A DNA stretch of 37,566 bases from an uncultured Clostridium sp. (GTDB taxonomy: Bacteria; Bacillota_I; Bacilli_A; Acholeplasmatales; Anaeroplasmataceae): contig CAMNGZ010000004.1 in assembly GCA_946538835.1 (NCBI GenBank), positions 1 to 37,566 of the forward strand, written 5' to 3'. Shown here piece by piece: positions 19,447-28,308 of the stretch (position 1 is its first letter; each line of letters begins with the position of its first letter). A model generated the notes under the pieces. The model was not told the origin of the DNA. It worked only from the letters and a program-made list of their open reading frames with translations, and did not search any database. The translations under genes were made by a program, and so were the position numbers.

Positions 19447-19469
19447 AAAACATGGAAACATGTTTTTTT
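19445..19469 (+). terminator. Rho-independent terminator after topA
   Basis: aaaaaacatg-gaaa-catgtttttt; overlaps the topA stop codon. Confidence 0.75.
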
Positions 19470-19475
19470 CTTTAT

Positions 19476-19504
19476 TTGAAAAAAGCAATAATATATGCTA
19501 AAAT
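19476..19504 (+). promoter_or_regulatory. sigmaA-type promoter for ftsY-ylxM-ffh
   Basis: TTGAAA (19476-19481), 17-nt spacer, extended TGcTAAAAT (to 19504). Confidence 0.6.
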
Positions 19505-19533
19505 AATATGAATAATTTTGGAGGTATATTTAG

Positions 19534-20502
19534 ATGGGTTTCTTTTCACTTTTTAAGAAAAAAGATAAGTCTAAAGCTGAAAAATATAAATTAGGTCTTT
19601 TCAAGACACGTGAGGGAGCTTTTAACTCTTTAAAAGAAGTTTTAGATGGTAAAGATAAGATAGACGATGATTTGTTTGATTCTCTTGAAGAAATTTTTAT
19701 TCAAGCAGACATTGGTGTTGAAACAGTAGTTAATTTTATTGACGCACTTCGTGATGAATGTGATGCTAAAAAAATTACTGATCCTAAGCTATTAAGTGAA
19801 ATTATTATTGATAAGATGTTTGAAATTTATCTTAAGGGCGAAGTAGTAAATGCTAACTTAAACGTTGAAAAAGGTAGATTGAATGTTGTTTTATTCGTAG
19901 GAGTTAATGGTGTAGGTAAAACTACTAGTATTGCCAAAATTGCTAATATGTATAAAAAACTTGGTTATAAAGTTTTACTTGCTGCTGGTGATACATTTAG
20001 AGCTGGTGCTATTGAACAATTAGAAGAATGGGCTAAAAGAGTAGGCGTTGATATTGTTTCTAAGAAGGCTGGAAGCGATCCTTCAAGCGTCATGTATGAT
20101 GCAATTGATAAAGCTAAAAAAGAAGGCTATGATTTAGTTTTATGCGATACAGCTGGTAGACTACAAAATAAAGTTAACCTTATGAATGAATTGCAAAAGG
20201 TTAACAAGGTTATTGGGGAAATTGCGCCTGGTAATCCATGTGAGACACTTCTTACAATTGATGCTACAACTGGTCAAAATGGTATGATTCAAGCCAAAGC
20301 TTTTTCAGAAATTACACATGTTACAGGTGTGATTTTGACTAAGCTTGATGGTACTGCTAAAGGTGGTATTGTACTTGCAATAAGAGACCAAATGGGTATC
20401 CCTATTAAATTTATTGGTTTAGGAGAGAAATTAGACGATCTTGAAGTATTTGACATTGAACAATACTTATATGGTCTATTTGCTGATTTCTTTACAGAAT
20501 AA
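19534..20502 (+). CDS. ftsY: Signal recognition particle receptor FtsY
   Basis: FVGVNGVGKTTSIAKIA, AAGDTFRAGAIEQL, CDTAGRLQNKVNLM, TKLDGTAKGG, IGLGEKLDDLEVFD. Confidence 0.97.
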   Translation: MGFFSLFKKKDKSKAEKYKLGLFKTREGAFNSLKEVLDGKDKIDDDLFDSLEEIFIQADIGVETVVNFIDALRDECDAKKITDPKLLSEIIIDKMFEIYLKGEVVNANLNVEKGRLNVVLFVGVNGVGKTTSIAKIANMYKKLGYKVLLAAGDTFRAGAIEQLEEWAKRVGVDIVSKKAGSDPSSVMYDAIDKAKKEGYDLVLCDTAGRLQNKVNLMNELQKVNKVIGEIAPGNPCETLLTIDATTGQNGMIQAKAFSEITHVTGVILTKLDGTAKGGIVLAIRDQMGIPIKFIGLGEKLDDLEVFDIEQYLYGLFADFFTE

Positions 20503-20807
20503 TGGATATTAAAGGTAGAGAAAGATATATCAATTTGTTTGATATATATGCTAGTTTATTAACCAAAAAACAATATAGTTATTTTGAAGAATATTATTAT
20601 CTTGATTATTCGCTACAAGAAATAGCCGACTTACATAGTGTTTCAAGAAATGCTTGTTATGACGCAATTAATAAAACTTGCAAGATTCTTGAAAATTATG
20701 AAGATAAGATGCACTTATTAAGTAAGAATCAAAAACTTAAAGAGGCTCTTGATTTAGAAAATATAGATGAAATTAAAAATATCATTAATGATGTAATTGA
20801 GGAGTGA
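20502..20807 (+). CDS. ylxM: YlxM/UPF0122 putative helix-turn-helix protein
   Basis: LTKKQYSYFEEYYYLDYSLQEIADLHSVSRNACYDAINKTCKILENYE; located between ftsY and ffh. TGA stop. Confidence 0.92.
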   Translation: MDIKGRERYINLFDIYASLLTKKQYSYFEEYYYLDYSLQEIADLHSVSRNACYDAINKTCKILENYEDKMHLLSKNQKLKEALDLENIDEIKNIINDVIEE

Positions 20808-20812
20808 TTTAT

Positions 20813-22228
20813 ATGGCTTTTGATGGTTTATCAAATAGACTTCAAATGGCTTTAAGAAGAGTTACAGGTAGAGGTAGACTTAATGAAAATGACATTGATG
20901 AAATGTTAAAAGAAGTTAGATTAAGTTTACTTGAAGCTGACGTAAACTTTAAAGTAGTACGAGAATTCTTAAAGGATATTAAAGAAAAAGCTCTTGGTGA
21001 AAAGATTATGAAGGGTCTTAATCCAGGACAAGAAGTAGTCAAGATTGTTCGTGAAGAACTACGTGCTACTTTAGGGGATGAAACAAGTGAAATTGTATTC
21101 CCTATGAATAAGCCAACTGTCATTATGACTTGCGGTTTACAAGGTGCAGGTAAAACAACAGCTTGTGCAAAGATGGCAACTTTCTATAGAAAGAAAGCTA
21201 ATAAGAAGCCATTTATGATTGCTGCAGACATTTATAGACCTGCCGCAATCGACCAATTGGTAACTCTTGGTAAATCAATTAACGTGCCTGTTTTTGAAAT
21301 GGGTGCCAAAGTTAAACCTGAAAAGATTGTTGAAGAAGGTTTAAAAGAAGCTCGTAAAGGTGATTATGATTTAATTATTATAGACACTGCTGGACGTCTA
21401 CATATTGATGAAGACTTAATGGCTGAATTACAAAGAGTTTCTGATATTTCAAAACCTGATGAAGTATTATTAACAGTTGACGCTATGACTGGTCAAGATG
21501 CTGTAAATATTGCTAAATCATTTAATGAACAATTGAAATTAACTGGTTGTATCTTAACTAAAATGGATGGAGACACTCGTGGTGGTGCTGCTTTATCTAT
21601 TAAGAAGATTACAGGTATTCCAATTAAGTTAATGTCTACAGGTGAAAAACTAGATGCACTTGAAATTTTCCATCCTGATAGACTTGCAGACCGTATCCTT
21701 GGTATGGGTGATGTATTAAGCTTAATTGATACTGTCACTGAAAACGTTGATGAAGACGAAATGATGGATATGACTGAAAAGTTGATGAGTGGTAAATATA
21801 ACTACAATGACTTGTTAAAGCAATTCAAGATGATTAAACGTATGGGTTCTATCTCAAAGATTCTTGGTTTTTTACCAGGTATGAAACAGTTAAAACAAGC
21901 TGCTAGTCAAATTGATGATAAGCAATTTGTATATATGGAATGTATTATTTCTTCAATGACTGAAGAAGAGAGAAAAAATCCAAACTTAATTAATACTAGT
22001 GCTTCTCGTAGAGAAAGAATCGCTAAAGGTAGTGGTAGATCTGTTGCTGAAGTAAATAGATTGAGAGAAGCTCTTGAGACTCAAATTAAGACTATGAAGA
22101 AGATGTCTACAATGAGTCAAGATGATATGACACGTATGGCCAATAACCTTCAAAATGGTAATTTCTCTAACATTCAATCTCGCCCTCACAAAGGAAAAGG
22201 TAAGGGAAAAGGTAATTTTAGATTTTAG
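20813..22228 (+). CDS. ffh: Signal recognition particle protein Ffh
   Basis: CGLQGAGKTTACAKMA, DTAGRLHIDEDLM, TKMDGDTRGGAALS, C-terminal M domain (KILGFLPGMKQ...RRERIAKGSGRS). GGAG then ATG 20813. Confidence 0.97.
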   Translation: MAFDGLSNRLQMALRRVTGRGRLNENDIDEMLKEVRLSLLEADVNFKVVREFLKDIKEKALGEKIMKGLNPGQEVVKIVREELRATLGDETSEIVFPMNKPTVIMTCGLQGAGKTTACAKMATFYRKKANKKPFMIAADIYRPAAIDQLVTLGKSINVPVFEMGAKVKPEKIVEEGLKEARKGDYDLIIIDTAGRLHIDEDLMAELQRVSDISKPDEVLLTVDAMTGQDAVNIAKSFNEQLKLTGCILTKMDGDTRGGAALSIKKITGIPIKLMSTGEKLDALEIFHPDRLADRILGMGDVLSLIDTVTENVDEDEMMDMTEKLMSGKYNYNDLLKQFKMIKRMGSISKILGFLPGMKQLKQAASQIDDKQFVYMECIISSMTEEERKNPNLINTSASRRERIAKGSGRSVAEVNRLREALETQIKTMKKMSTMSQDDMTRMANNLQNGNFSNIQSRPHKGKGKGKGNFRF

Positions 22229-22240
22229 TAGGTGTTAAAA

Positions 22241-23113
22241 ATGATAATTGCTTCACTTGAAAATATAAGTGACATTGATTTTTATAAAACATATGCTAAT
22301 GGAATAGTCGTTTATACAAACGACTTTTCTTCATTTTATAATAAAGCGTATGATTTAGAAGAAATTAAAGAAATTTATGAAAAAAAAGATGGTTTAATGA
22401 TGTTTGTTGATGTCTCTATGATGATGGAGAACAAGGACATTTTAAATCTTTCTAAGTTTATTGATTCATTAAAGGATTTAGATATATATTATTATTTTAG
22501 TGATTTAGGTGTTTTCCAATTATTAAAGGATAAAGGTTTAGGTAATAGAGGCGTTTACAACCCATCAACTTTATTAACAAACCATTTAGATGTTAAATTC
22601 TATCTTGATTGTGGTATGTTATCTTGCCAAGTTGCAAATGAAATTCCTGTATCTGATATTGAAAAAATTTCTAAACATAATAGTAACAACATTTTCTTCA
22701 AATCTTTTGGTTATCATCAAATGTTCCATTCTAAGCGTAATCTTATTAGTTTATATAAAGAACATAAGAATCTTGATTTTGATATTGATCCAATGCATAT
22801 GTTCTTGAAAGAACAAAAGAGAGATGACTTATACCATATTTATCAAGGTAATCACGGAACATTGTTATTTAGAAGTTATGTAATAAACTATATTGAAGAA
22901 ATCCTAACTATTAATCCACGTTATATTTTCTTAGATAATATCTTTATTGATTCAGATACATTTAAATCTGTTTTAAAAACTTATAGTGATTTCTTGACTA
23001 ACAAAATAAGTATTGATGAAGCGTTAAAAAATCTTTCAAATACTGGTTTAGATATTCAAGATGGATTTAAGTTTAACGATACAGTTTACCAAAAGGAGAA
23101 ATCAAATGAATAA
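22241..23113 (+). CDS. U32-peptidase-like protein, first member of the pair (YrrN/TrhP1-like)
   Basis: Short divergent protein immediately upstream of a canonical U32 peptidase, as in B. subtilis yrrN-yrrO. Start ATG 22241. Confidence 0.7.
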   Translation: MIIASLENISDIDFYKTYANGIVVYTNDFSSFYNKAYDLEEIKEIYEKKDGLMMFVDVSMMMENKDILNLSKFIDSLKDLDIYYYFSDLGVFQLLKDKGLGNRGVYNPSTLLTNHLDVKFYLDCGMLSCQVANEIPVSDIEKISKHNSNNIFFKSFGYHQMFHSKRNLISLYKEHKNLDFDIDPMHMFLKEQKRDDLYHIYQGNHGTLLFRSYVINYIEEILTINPRYIFLDNIFIDSDTFKSVLKTYSDFLTNKISIDEALKNLSNTGLDIQDGFKFNDTVYQKEKSNE

Positions 23114-24302
23114 AATTGAGTTATTAGCTCCTGCTGGAGATTTAGAAAAGTTAAAAATTGCTGTATTATATGGTGCTGATGCTGTCTTTATTGGTGGTTC
23201 AAAGTTCTCACTTCGTGCAAGAGCTTCTAACTTTACTATTGAAGATATAAAAGAAGGCTGTGAATTTGCTCACAAGCATGGTTCAAAAATTCATGTCACT
23301 TGTAATATTTTGCCACATGAAATTGATATTGAAGGAGTTAGAGAATATTTACATCAACTTGAAGTAGCTGGTGTTGATGCCATTATTTGCGCATCTCCTT
23401 TAATTATTACTGAAGTATTAAAGACAAAAATGGAATGTCATGTTTCAACTCAAGAATCTACTTTAAATAGTTCTATGGTTAAATTTTTCGAAAATTTAGG
23501 TGTTGAACGTGTTGTCCTTGGTCGTGAATTAGATTTAGACTCAATTAAGGAAATTAAGGCAAATTGTAATATTGATATTGAAGCATTTATTCATGGTGGT
23601 ATGTGTGTTTCATACAGCGGTAGATGTATGTTATCTAACAATATGACAAATCGTGATGCAAATAGAGGTGGTTGTGCTCATAGTTGCCGTTGGAATTATG
23701 ATTTATTTAAAGGTAATACTAAACTTAATCCTTTAAATGATTATTTTGCAATGTCATCTAAGGATTTATGTGGTTTACCTGTCTTAAAGCAATTTATTGA
23801 AACAGGTGTCACAAGCTTAAAGATAGAAGGTAGAATGAAGTCTCTTCATTATATTGCAACAATTGTCAAATCATATAGACAAGCTATTGATGAATATTAT
23901 GCTACAGGTGATATTAAAAATATCGATAAATATATGACACAAATTAAGAAAGCCGAAAATAGAGAGACTTCAATTGGCTTCTTAAAAGGTATGACTACTG
24001 TAAATGAACAATTATATGATTTGTTTAAGGAAAATCCTACTCAAACATTTATAGGTACTGTACTTGGATATGATAAGAATAAACAATTGATAAAGCTTGA
24101 TGTTAGAAATTATTTTACAAATCATTGTAAGATTGAATTGTTCTCATATGAAGGAGAAGATAAAATTTTTACAATTGATGATATTTTAGATGATAAAGGT
24201 TTTCATATTACTGAAGCTAATCATCCAAGAGATATTGTCTATATTAAATGTCCTTTTGTTGCTAAAGAAAATGATATGTTGAGGCTAGTTAATGAAGCTT
24301 AA
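23106..24302 (+). CDS. U32 family peptidase (YrrO/TrhP2-like, tRNA U34 hydroxylation family)
   Basis: KIELLAPAGDLEKLKIAVLYGADAVFIGG, EAFIHGGMCVSYSGRCMLSN, NRGGCAHSCRW, SLKIEGRMKS. ATG 23106 overlaps the previous stop. Confidence 0.92.
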   Translation: MNKIELLAPAGDLEKLKIAVLYGADAVFIGGSKFSLRARASNFTIEDIKEGCEFAHKHGSKIHVTCNILPHEIDIEGVREYLHQLEVAGVDAIICASPLIITEVLKTKMECHVSTQESTLNSSMVKFFENLGVERVVLGRELDLDSIKEIKANCNIDIEAFIHGGMCVSYSGRCMLSNNMTNRDANRGGCAHSCRWNYDLFKGNTKLNPLNDYFAMSSKDLCGLPVLKQFIETGVTSLKIEGRMKSLHYIATIVKSYRQAIDEYYATGDIKNIDKYMTQIKKAENRETSIGFLKGMTTVNEQLYDLFKENPTQTFIGTVLGYDKNKQLIKLDVRNYFTNHCKIELFSYEGEDKIFTIDDILDDKGFHITEANHPRDIVYIKCPFVAKENDMLRLVNEA

Positions 24303-24981
24303 AGTAGTAGATGTAGATTTGTCTTTAGAACAAGATGTTAAACCTCGTAACAAGAATATCTACATTAAAGTTAAAGACGATGTTTTGACTATTACTACTC
24401 CAAGATTATATAAAGATAATGAAATTAAAAAAATTGTTCTTCAAAACGAACAAAAAATATATAATTTGTATAAAAAAGCTAACAAGAATAAACAAGAAAA
24501 AAACACTGTTCACGTCTTTGGAGAACTATATAATGTTAGAATTGAATCTGATGTTCGAGCTTATTGTAAAATTGTAGGACATGATTTAATAATTCATACG
24601 CCGATAAATAGTGAATCTCAAAAGAAGAATATTTTTAAACTTTTTTTAGCAAATGAATTAAAAAAATATGTTGATGAAGTGTTTCCTACTATTTATAGTG
24701 GCTCATTTAGTGATATTGTATCTAGTGAGCCTGATATAAAATATACTGATGTTAAAACTTATTATGGTAAGTGTTATCCAAGAAGAAAACTTGTTTATTT
24801 AAATATAAATTTGGCTAGATATTCAAAGATATATATATTATCTGTTATATATCATGAGATGTGTCACTTTAAATATTTTAATCATCAAGCTGGTTTTTAT
24901 AAACTTTATGAGGAACGATTCCCTAAAGCGAAGACAATTCAACATAAATTAAAAGCTATTAAATATAATGATTTGTATTAA
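24292..24981 (+). CDS. YgjP-like/DUF45 metallopeptidase
   Basis: VIYHEMCHFKYFNHQAGFYKLYEERFP (HExxH plus distal H and E); N-terminal strand-rich DUF45-like region. Confidence 0.87.
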   Translation: MKLKVVDVDLSLEQDVKPRNKNIYIKVKDDVLTITTPRLYKDNEIKKIVLQNEQKIYNLYKKANKNKQEKNTVHVFGELYNVRIESDVRAYCKIVGHDLIIHTPINSESQKKNIFKLFLANELKKYVDEVFPTIYSGSFSDIVSSEPDIKYTDVKTYYGKCYPRRKLVYLNINLARYSKIYILSVIYHEMCHFKYFNHQAGFYKLYEERFPKAKTIQHKLKAIKYNDLY

Positions 24982-25011
24982 ATAGCACTTTATATTTTTA
25001 TATTTTTATTG

Positions 25012-25017
25012 TATAAT
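25012..25017 (+). promoter_or_regulatory. Probable -10 element for greA
   Basis: TATAAT about 30 nt upstream of the greA ATG; -35 is weak. Confidence 0.4.
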
Positions 25018-25046
25018 AAATTAGCAAATTTTGAGGAGGTTTCGTT

Positions 25047-25526
25047 ATGGCAAATAACAAACATGAAATTACTGAAGAATATAAGAAGCAACTAGAAGAT
25101 GAATTAGACAACTTAAATAATGTCTTAATTCCTCAAAACGTTCAAGCTTTACAAGAAGCTCGTAGCCAAGGTGACTTATCAGAAAACGCTGACTATGATG
25201 CTGCTCGTGATGAACAAGCAAGATTAAATGCTAGACTAGTTGAAATTAAAGATATTTTAAAGAATTCTATTATTATCAAGTTAGATAATACTAGCAATGT
25301 TCAAAATGGTAAATTTGTTGTCCTTGAGTTCGATGGACCTAATGGAAAAGAAACTAAGAAGTACCAATTAGTAGGTAGCGTAGAAGCTGATATTTTCTCA
25401 GCAAAGTTATCTAATGCTAGCCCTTTTGGTAAGGCTATTTTAGGTCATAAGAAGGGTGATACTGTTCGTGTTGTAGCACCTAAAGGTATGATTAACGTTA
25501 AGATTGTTGACGTAACAAATGCTTAA
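25047..25526 (+). CDS. greA: Transcription elongation factor GreA
   Basis: EARSQGDLSENADYDAARDEQARLNARLVEIKDIL; C-terminal SPFGKAILGHKKGDTVRV. GAGGAGG RBS. Confidence 0.97.
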   Translation: MANNKHEITEEYKKQLEDELDNLNNVLIPQNVQALQEARSQGDLSENADYDAARDEQARLNARLVEIKDILKNSIIIKLDNTSNVQNGKFVVLEFDGPNGKETKKYQLVGSVEADIFSAKLSNASPFGKAILGHKKGDTVRVVAPKGMINVKIVDVTNA

Positions 25527-25542
25527 AATTAGTATTTTTCAT

Positions 25543-25577
25543 AAAAAGGATTAGAAATTTCAATCTAATCCTTTTTT
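25543..25577 (+). terminator. Rho-independent terminator after greA
   Basis: aaaaaggattaga / tctaatccttttttt hairpin with T run. Confidence 0.85.
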
Positions 25578-25579
25578 TC

Positions 25580-25608
25580 TTGAAATTGAGTAAAGAAATT
25601 CGTATAAT
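25580..25608 (+). promoter_or_regulatory. sigmaA-type promoter for yqeG-yqeH-yqeK/rsfS
   Basis: TTGAAA (25580-25585), 17-nt spacer, TATAAT (25603-25608), directly abutting the greA terminator. Confidence 0.7.
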
Positions 25609-25625
25609 TATTACGTGGTGATGTT

Positions 25626-26198
25626 ATGATAGAAAAGTTTATAGACTATAAAAAATGCATACCAGACGAATACGTTAGTGACGTCTTTCATATAGATTAT
25701 AGTAGATTATACGCTCTTGGAAAAAGAGTTATATTTTTTGACCTAGATAATACATTGATTTCTTATAAAGAAACTGTGCCAGGCCAAAATATAAAAAATT
25801 TAATAGATTCTTTACAGTCAATTGGATTCGAAGTGATGGTTGTTTCTAACAGTCCTAAAAATAGAGTTAGAAAAGCTAGCAATTATTTAAATATTAAGCA
25901 TGTTAATTTAGCCTTGAAGCCTTTAAAATTTGGATTTAAGAGAGCATTAAGAAAATGCGAGAAAAAATATACATATGACCAAGTTCTTGAGGTAGGAGAT
26001 CAGCTTTTAACAGATGTATATGGTTCTCGTAGAATGAATTTTTACACTATTTTGGTCAGAGCTATTGATCATAAAACTGAAGTACGTGTTACAAAATTAA
26101 ATCGTATTAGAGAAAGAAAGATTATTAACAAAATTAAAAATAAGGACTTTGAAAGTTATATTACAAAACTTCAAAAATACGAAAGTGAGAATTTATGA
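25626..26198 (+). CDS. yqeG: YqeG family HAD IIIA-type phosphatase
   Basis: VIFFDLDNTLISYKETVPG, VSNSPKNRV, VLEVGDQLLTDVYGSRR. TGA stop overlaps the yqeH ATG (ATGA). Confidence 0.92.
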   Translation: MIEKFIDYKKCIPDEYVSDVFHIDYSRLYALGKRVIFFDLDNTLISYKETVPGQNIKNLIDSLQSIGFEVMVVSNSPKNRVRKASNYLNIKHVNLALKPLKFGFKRALRKCEKKYTYDQVLEVGDQLLTDVYGSRRMNFYTILVRAIDHKTEVRVTKLNRIRERKIINKIKNKDFESYITKLQKYESENL

Positions 26199-27307
26199 AA
26201 AAATTAATTTGTAAAGGATGCGGAGCTGAATTACAAACAACTGATGATTCTAAAAAAGGTTTTATTGCTAAAATTGATGAAACAAAAGAAGTATTATATT
26301 GCAAAAGATGTTATCGCTTGATGCATTATAATGAATTCCCAAAGATTTTAGCAACTAATGAAGAATATGAAAATGTTGTTGATGATTTACTAACAAAAGA
26401 TGGATTAATTGTGTTTGTTGTTGATGTATTTGACTTTACAGGTACATTTATTCCAAAAATTATGGATAAATTGCGTAATAAGAATGTCATTCTTGTAGCA
26501 AATAAATTAGATTTATTGCCAAAGAGTGCCAATGTTTCTAAAATTGTTGATTGGTTAACTTATATGGCAAATCGTTATTTCTTTAAGGTAGATGCAATTA
26601 ATGTAGTATCAAGTAAAAAAGGATATTACATTGATGATTTGATGAATACTATTAATTTCTTACGTAATGGTAAAGATGTGTACTTTATGGGTGTTGCAAA
26701 TGTAGGTAAATCTAGTTTGATTAATGCTATTTTAAAACGTTGTTCGAATAAAACAACAGATGTTATTGCGACAAGCCCAATTCCAGGTACTACTTTATCA
26801 AGTATAAATATTAAATTCTTTGATGATTTTAAATCTATTATTGATACACCAGGACTTATTAATCAAAATAATGCTCAAAGCGTTTTAAATGAACAAAGCT
26901 ATAGGGCACTTATTCCTACAAAAGAAATAAAACCAATTACTTATCAAATTGAACCAGGAAATACTGTCTTACTTGGTGCTATAGCCAGTGTAGCACTTGA
27001 GAGTGCTAAAGAAAATATTTCATTCACTTGTTATCAAAGTGAAAATGTTACTGTTCATAGAAGAAAGAACATTGATACAATTGAGTTTATGAAACGTCAT
27101 AAAGGTGAATTATTAACGCCTCCATGTAAAGGCGATTTAAGTGAACTTGATTATGTCACAAAAGAGTTTAAATTACTTCCTAAGCAAGATGTTGTTATTT
27201 CAGGTCTAGGATTTATCACAACAAATAAAGCTTGTAATGTTAAAGTTACTCTTTTAAAAGATTTGGATGTGTTTGTAAGAAATGGAATTTTCTCAATCAA
27301 AGATTAA
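26195..27307 (+). CDS. yqeH: Ribosome biogenesis GTPase YqeH
   Basis: N-terminal zinc finger CKGCGAELQ...LYCKRCYRL, NKLDLLPK, GVANVGKSSLINAIL, DTPGLI. Confidence 0.96.
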   Translation: MKKLICKGCGAELQTTDDSKKGFIAKIDETKEVLYCKRCYRLMHYNEFPKILATNEEYENVVDDLLTKDGLIVFVVDVFDFTGTFIPKIMDKLRNKNVILVANKLDLLPKSANVSKIVDWLTYMANRYFFKVDAINVVSSKKGYYIDDLMNTINFLRNGKDVYFMGVANVGKSSLINAILKRCSNKTTDVIATSPIPGTTLSSINIKFFDDFKSIIDTPGLINQNNAQSVLNEQSYRALIPTKEIKPITYQIEPGNTVLLGAIASVALESAKENISFTCYQSENVTVHRRKNIDTIEFMKRHKGELLTPPCKGDLSELDYVTKEFKLLPKQDVVISGLGFITTNKACNVKVTLLKDLDVFVRNGIFSIKD

Positions 27308-28211
27308 TGAAGTTAAAGAGATAGTCAAAAATAAATACCAAACTTTATATCCTGATAAGATGGATAGATATTACCATATATTAGGAGTAGCTAAAATGGC
27401 TAAATATTTAGCTAATATTTATAATGTTGATGAATCTCGTGCTGAAATTTGTGGTTTAGTTCATGATTTTTATAAATATGAATCAATTGATGAAATGAAG
27501 ACTTTAATTGATCCAAAAGATTTAAATGAATGTATAAAATATCCTGTTTTATTTCATTCATATGCTTCATCAGAAGCTTTAAAGAAAGTATTTAATATTG
27601 ATGATTTAGAAATGAAATCTGCCATTAGAAATCATGTGTTTGGCCACATAAATCAAACAAAATTAGAAGAAATAGTTTTAATTAGTGATTACACTGAAGA
27701 AACTAGACAATACCCTGATTGTATAAAGGTTAGAAAGACATTGTTAGATGGTAATTTAAATAAAGCTATTTATGATTCAACCTTAAATACAATTAATTTT
27801 ATTAAAAAGAAAAATATAGAACCTCATCCTATGCAGGTTTTAGTATTAAATGAATATCGGAGGAAATTAATAATGAGTAAATTAGAAGATGTATTGAACG
27901 GATTAAAGAGAATTAATCCTGAAAATGTAGTTGCTTATGATTCAAATTTATCTAGCCCATTTTTTGATTTTATTGTTGTTGCAACAGTAGGATCAGTAAG
28001 ACAAGCTAACCAAGCACTTTCATATATTAAAGAAGAATTAGCTAAAGAAAATTTCGATATCAAATCATATGAAGGCTTTGATTCTGAATGGGTTTTAATT
28101 GATGGTTATGACTTCTTAATTCACATTATGACTGAATCAGAAAGAGAAAGAATAAATATTGACAAGTTGTATATGAATTTAGATAAGTTAGATATTGAAA
28201 AATTATTATAG
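27282..28211 (+). CDS. Fusion of YqeK (HD-domain Np4N hydrolase) and RsfS (ribosome silencing factor)
   Basis: N-terminal HD domain (RYYHILGVAKMAKYLA...GLVHDFYKYES...HSYASSEA...SDYTEETR) runs in frame into RsfS (FFDFIVVATVGSVRQANQALSYIKEEL...EGFDSEWVLIDGYDFLIHIMTESERERINIDKLY). Confidence 0.9.
   Translation: MEFSQSKINEVKEIVKNKYQTLYPDKMDRYYHILGVAKMAKYLANIYNVDESRAEICGLVHDFYKYESIDEMKTLIDPKDLNECIKYPVLFHSYASSEALKKVFNIDDLEMKSAIRNHVFGHINQTKLEEIVLISDYTEETRQYPDCIKVRKTLLDGNLNKAIYDSTLNTINFIKKKNIEPHPMQVLVLNEYRRKLIMSKLEDVLNGLKRINPENVVAYDSNLSSPFFDFIVVATVGSVRQANQALSYIKEELAKENFDIKSYEGFDSEWVLIDGYDFLIHIMTESERERINIDKLYMNLDKLDIEKLL
27859..27875 (+). promoter_or_regulatory. Internal ribosome-binding site and ATG inside the yqeK-rsfS fusion
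   Basis: GGAGG 27859-27863, 9-nt spacer, in-frame ATG 27873-27875 (MSKLEDVL...) at the RsfS domain boundary. Confidence 0.65.
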
Positions 28212-28230
28212 TTTAATACATTTATTATAT

Positions 28231-28274
28231 AAAAAGGAACTTTCATAAATATTGTGTTGTTAGTTCCTTTTTTT
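28231..28274 (+). terminator. Rho-independent terminator after yqeK-rsfS
   Basis: aaaaaggaact ... agttccttttttt with a ~20-nt loop. Confidence 0.75.
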
Positions 28275-28285
28275 AATAGTATAAT
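28257..28285 (+). promoter_or_regulatory. Possible sigmaA-type promoter for the ABC pair, overlapping the terminator
   Basis: TTGTTA (28257-28262), 17-nt spacer, TATAAT (28280-28285). Confidence 0.5.
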
Positions 28286-28308
28286 AATAAATCAAAAGGA
28301 GAGAAAGT

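Noticed and set aside
20842-21123. 93-aa minus-strand ORF inside ffh
   Set aside because: Antisense to ffh, Ser-rich mirror product typical of shadow ORFs.
21493-22189. Minus-strand ORFs of 81 and 67 aa inside ffh
   Set aside because: Shadow ORFs opposite conserved Ffh coding sequence.
22590-22808. 72-aa + strand ORF in an alternate frame of the U32-like gene
   Set aside because: Hydrophobic low-complexity product in an alternate frame; no RBS.
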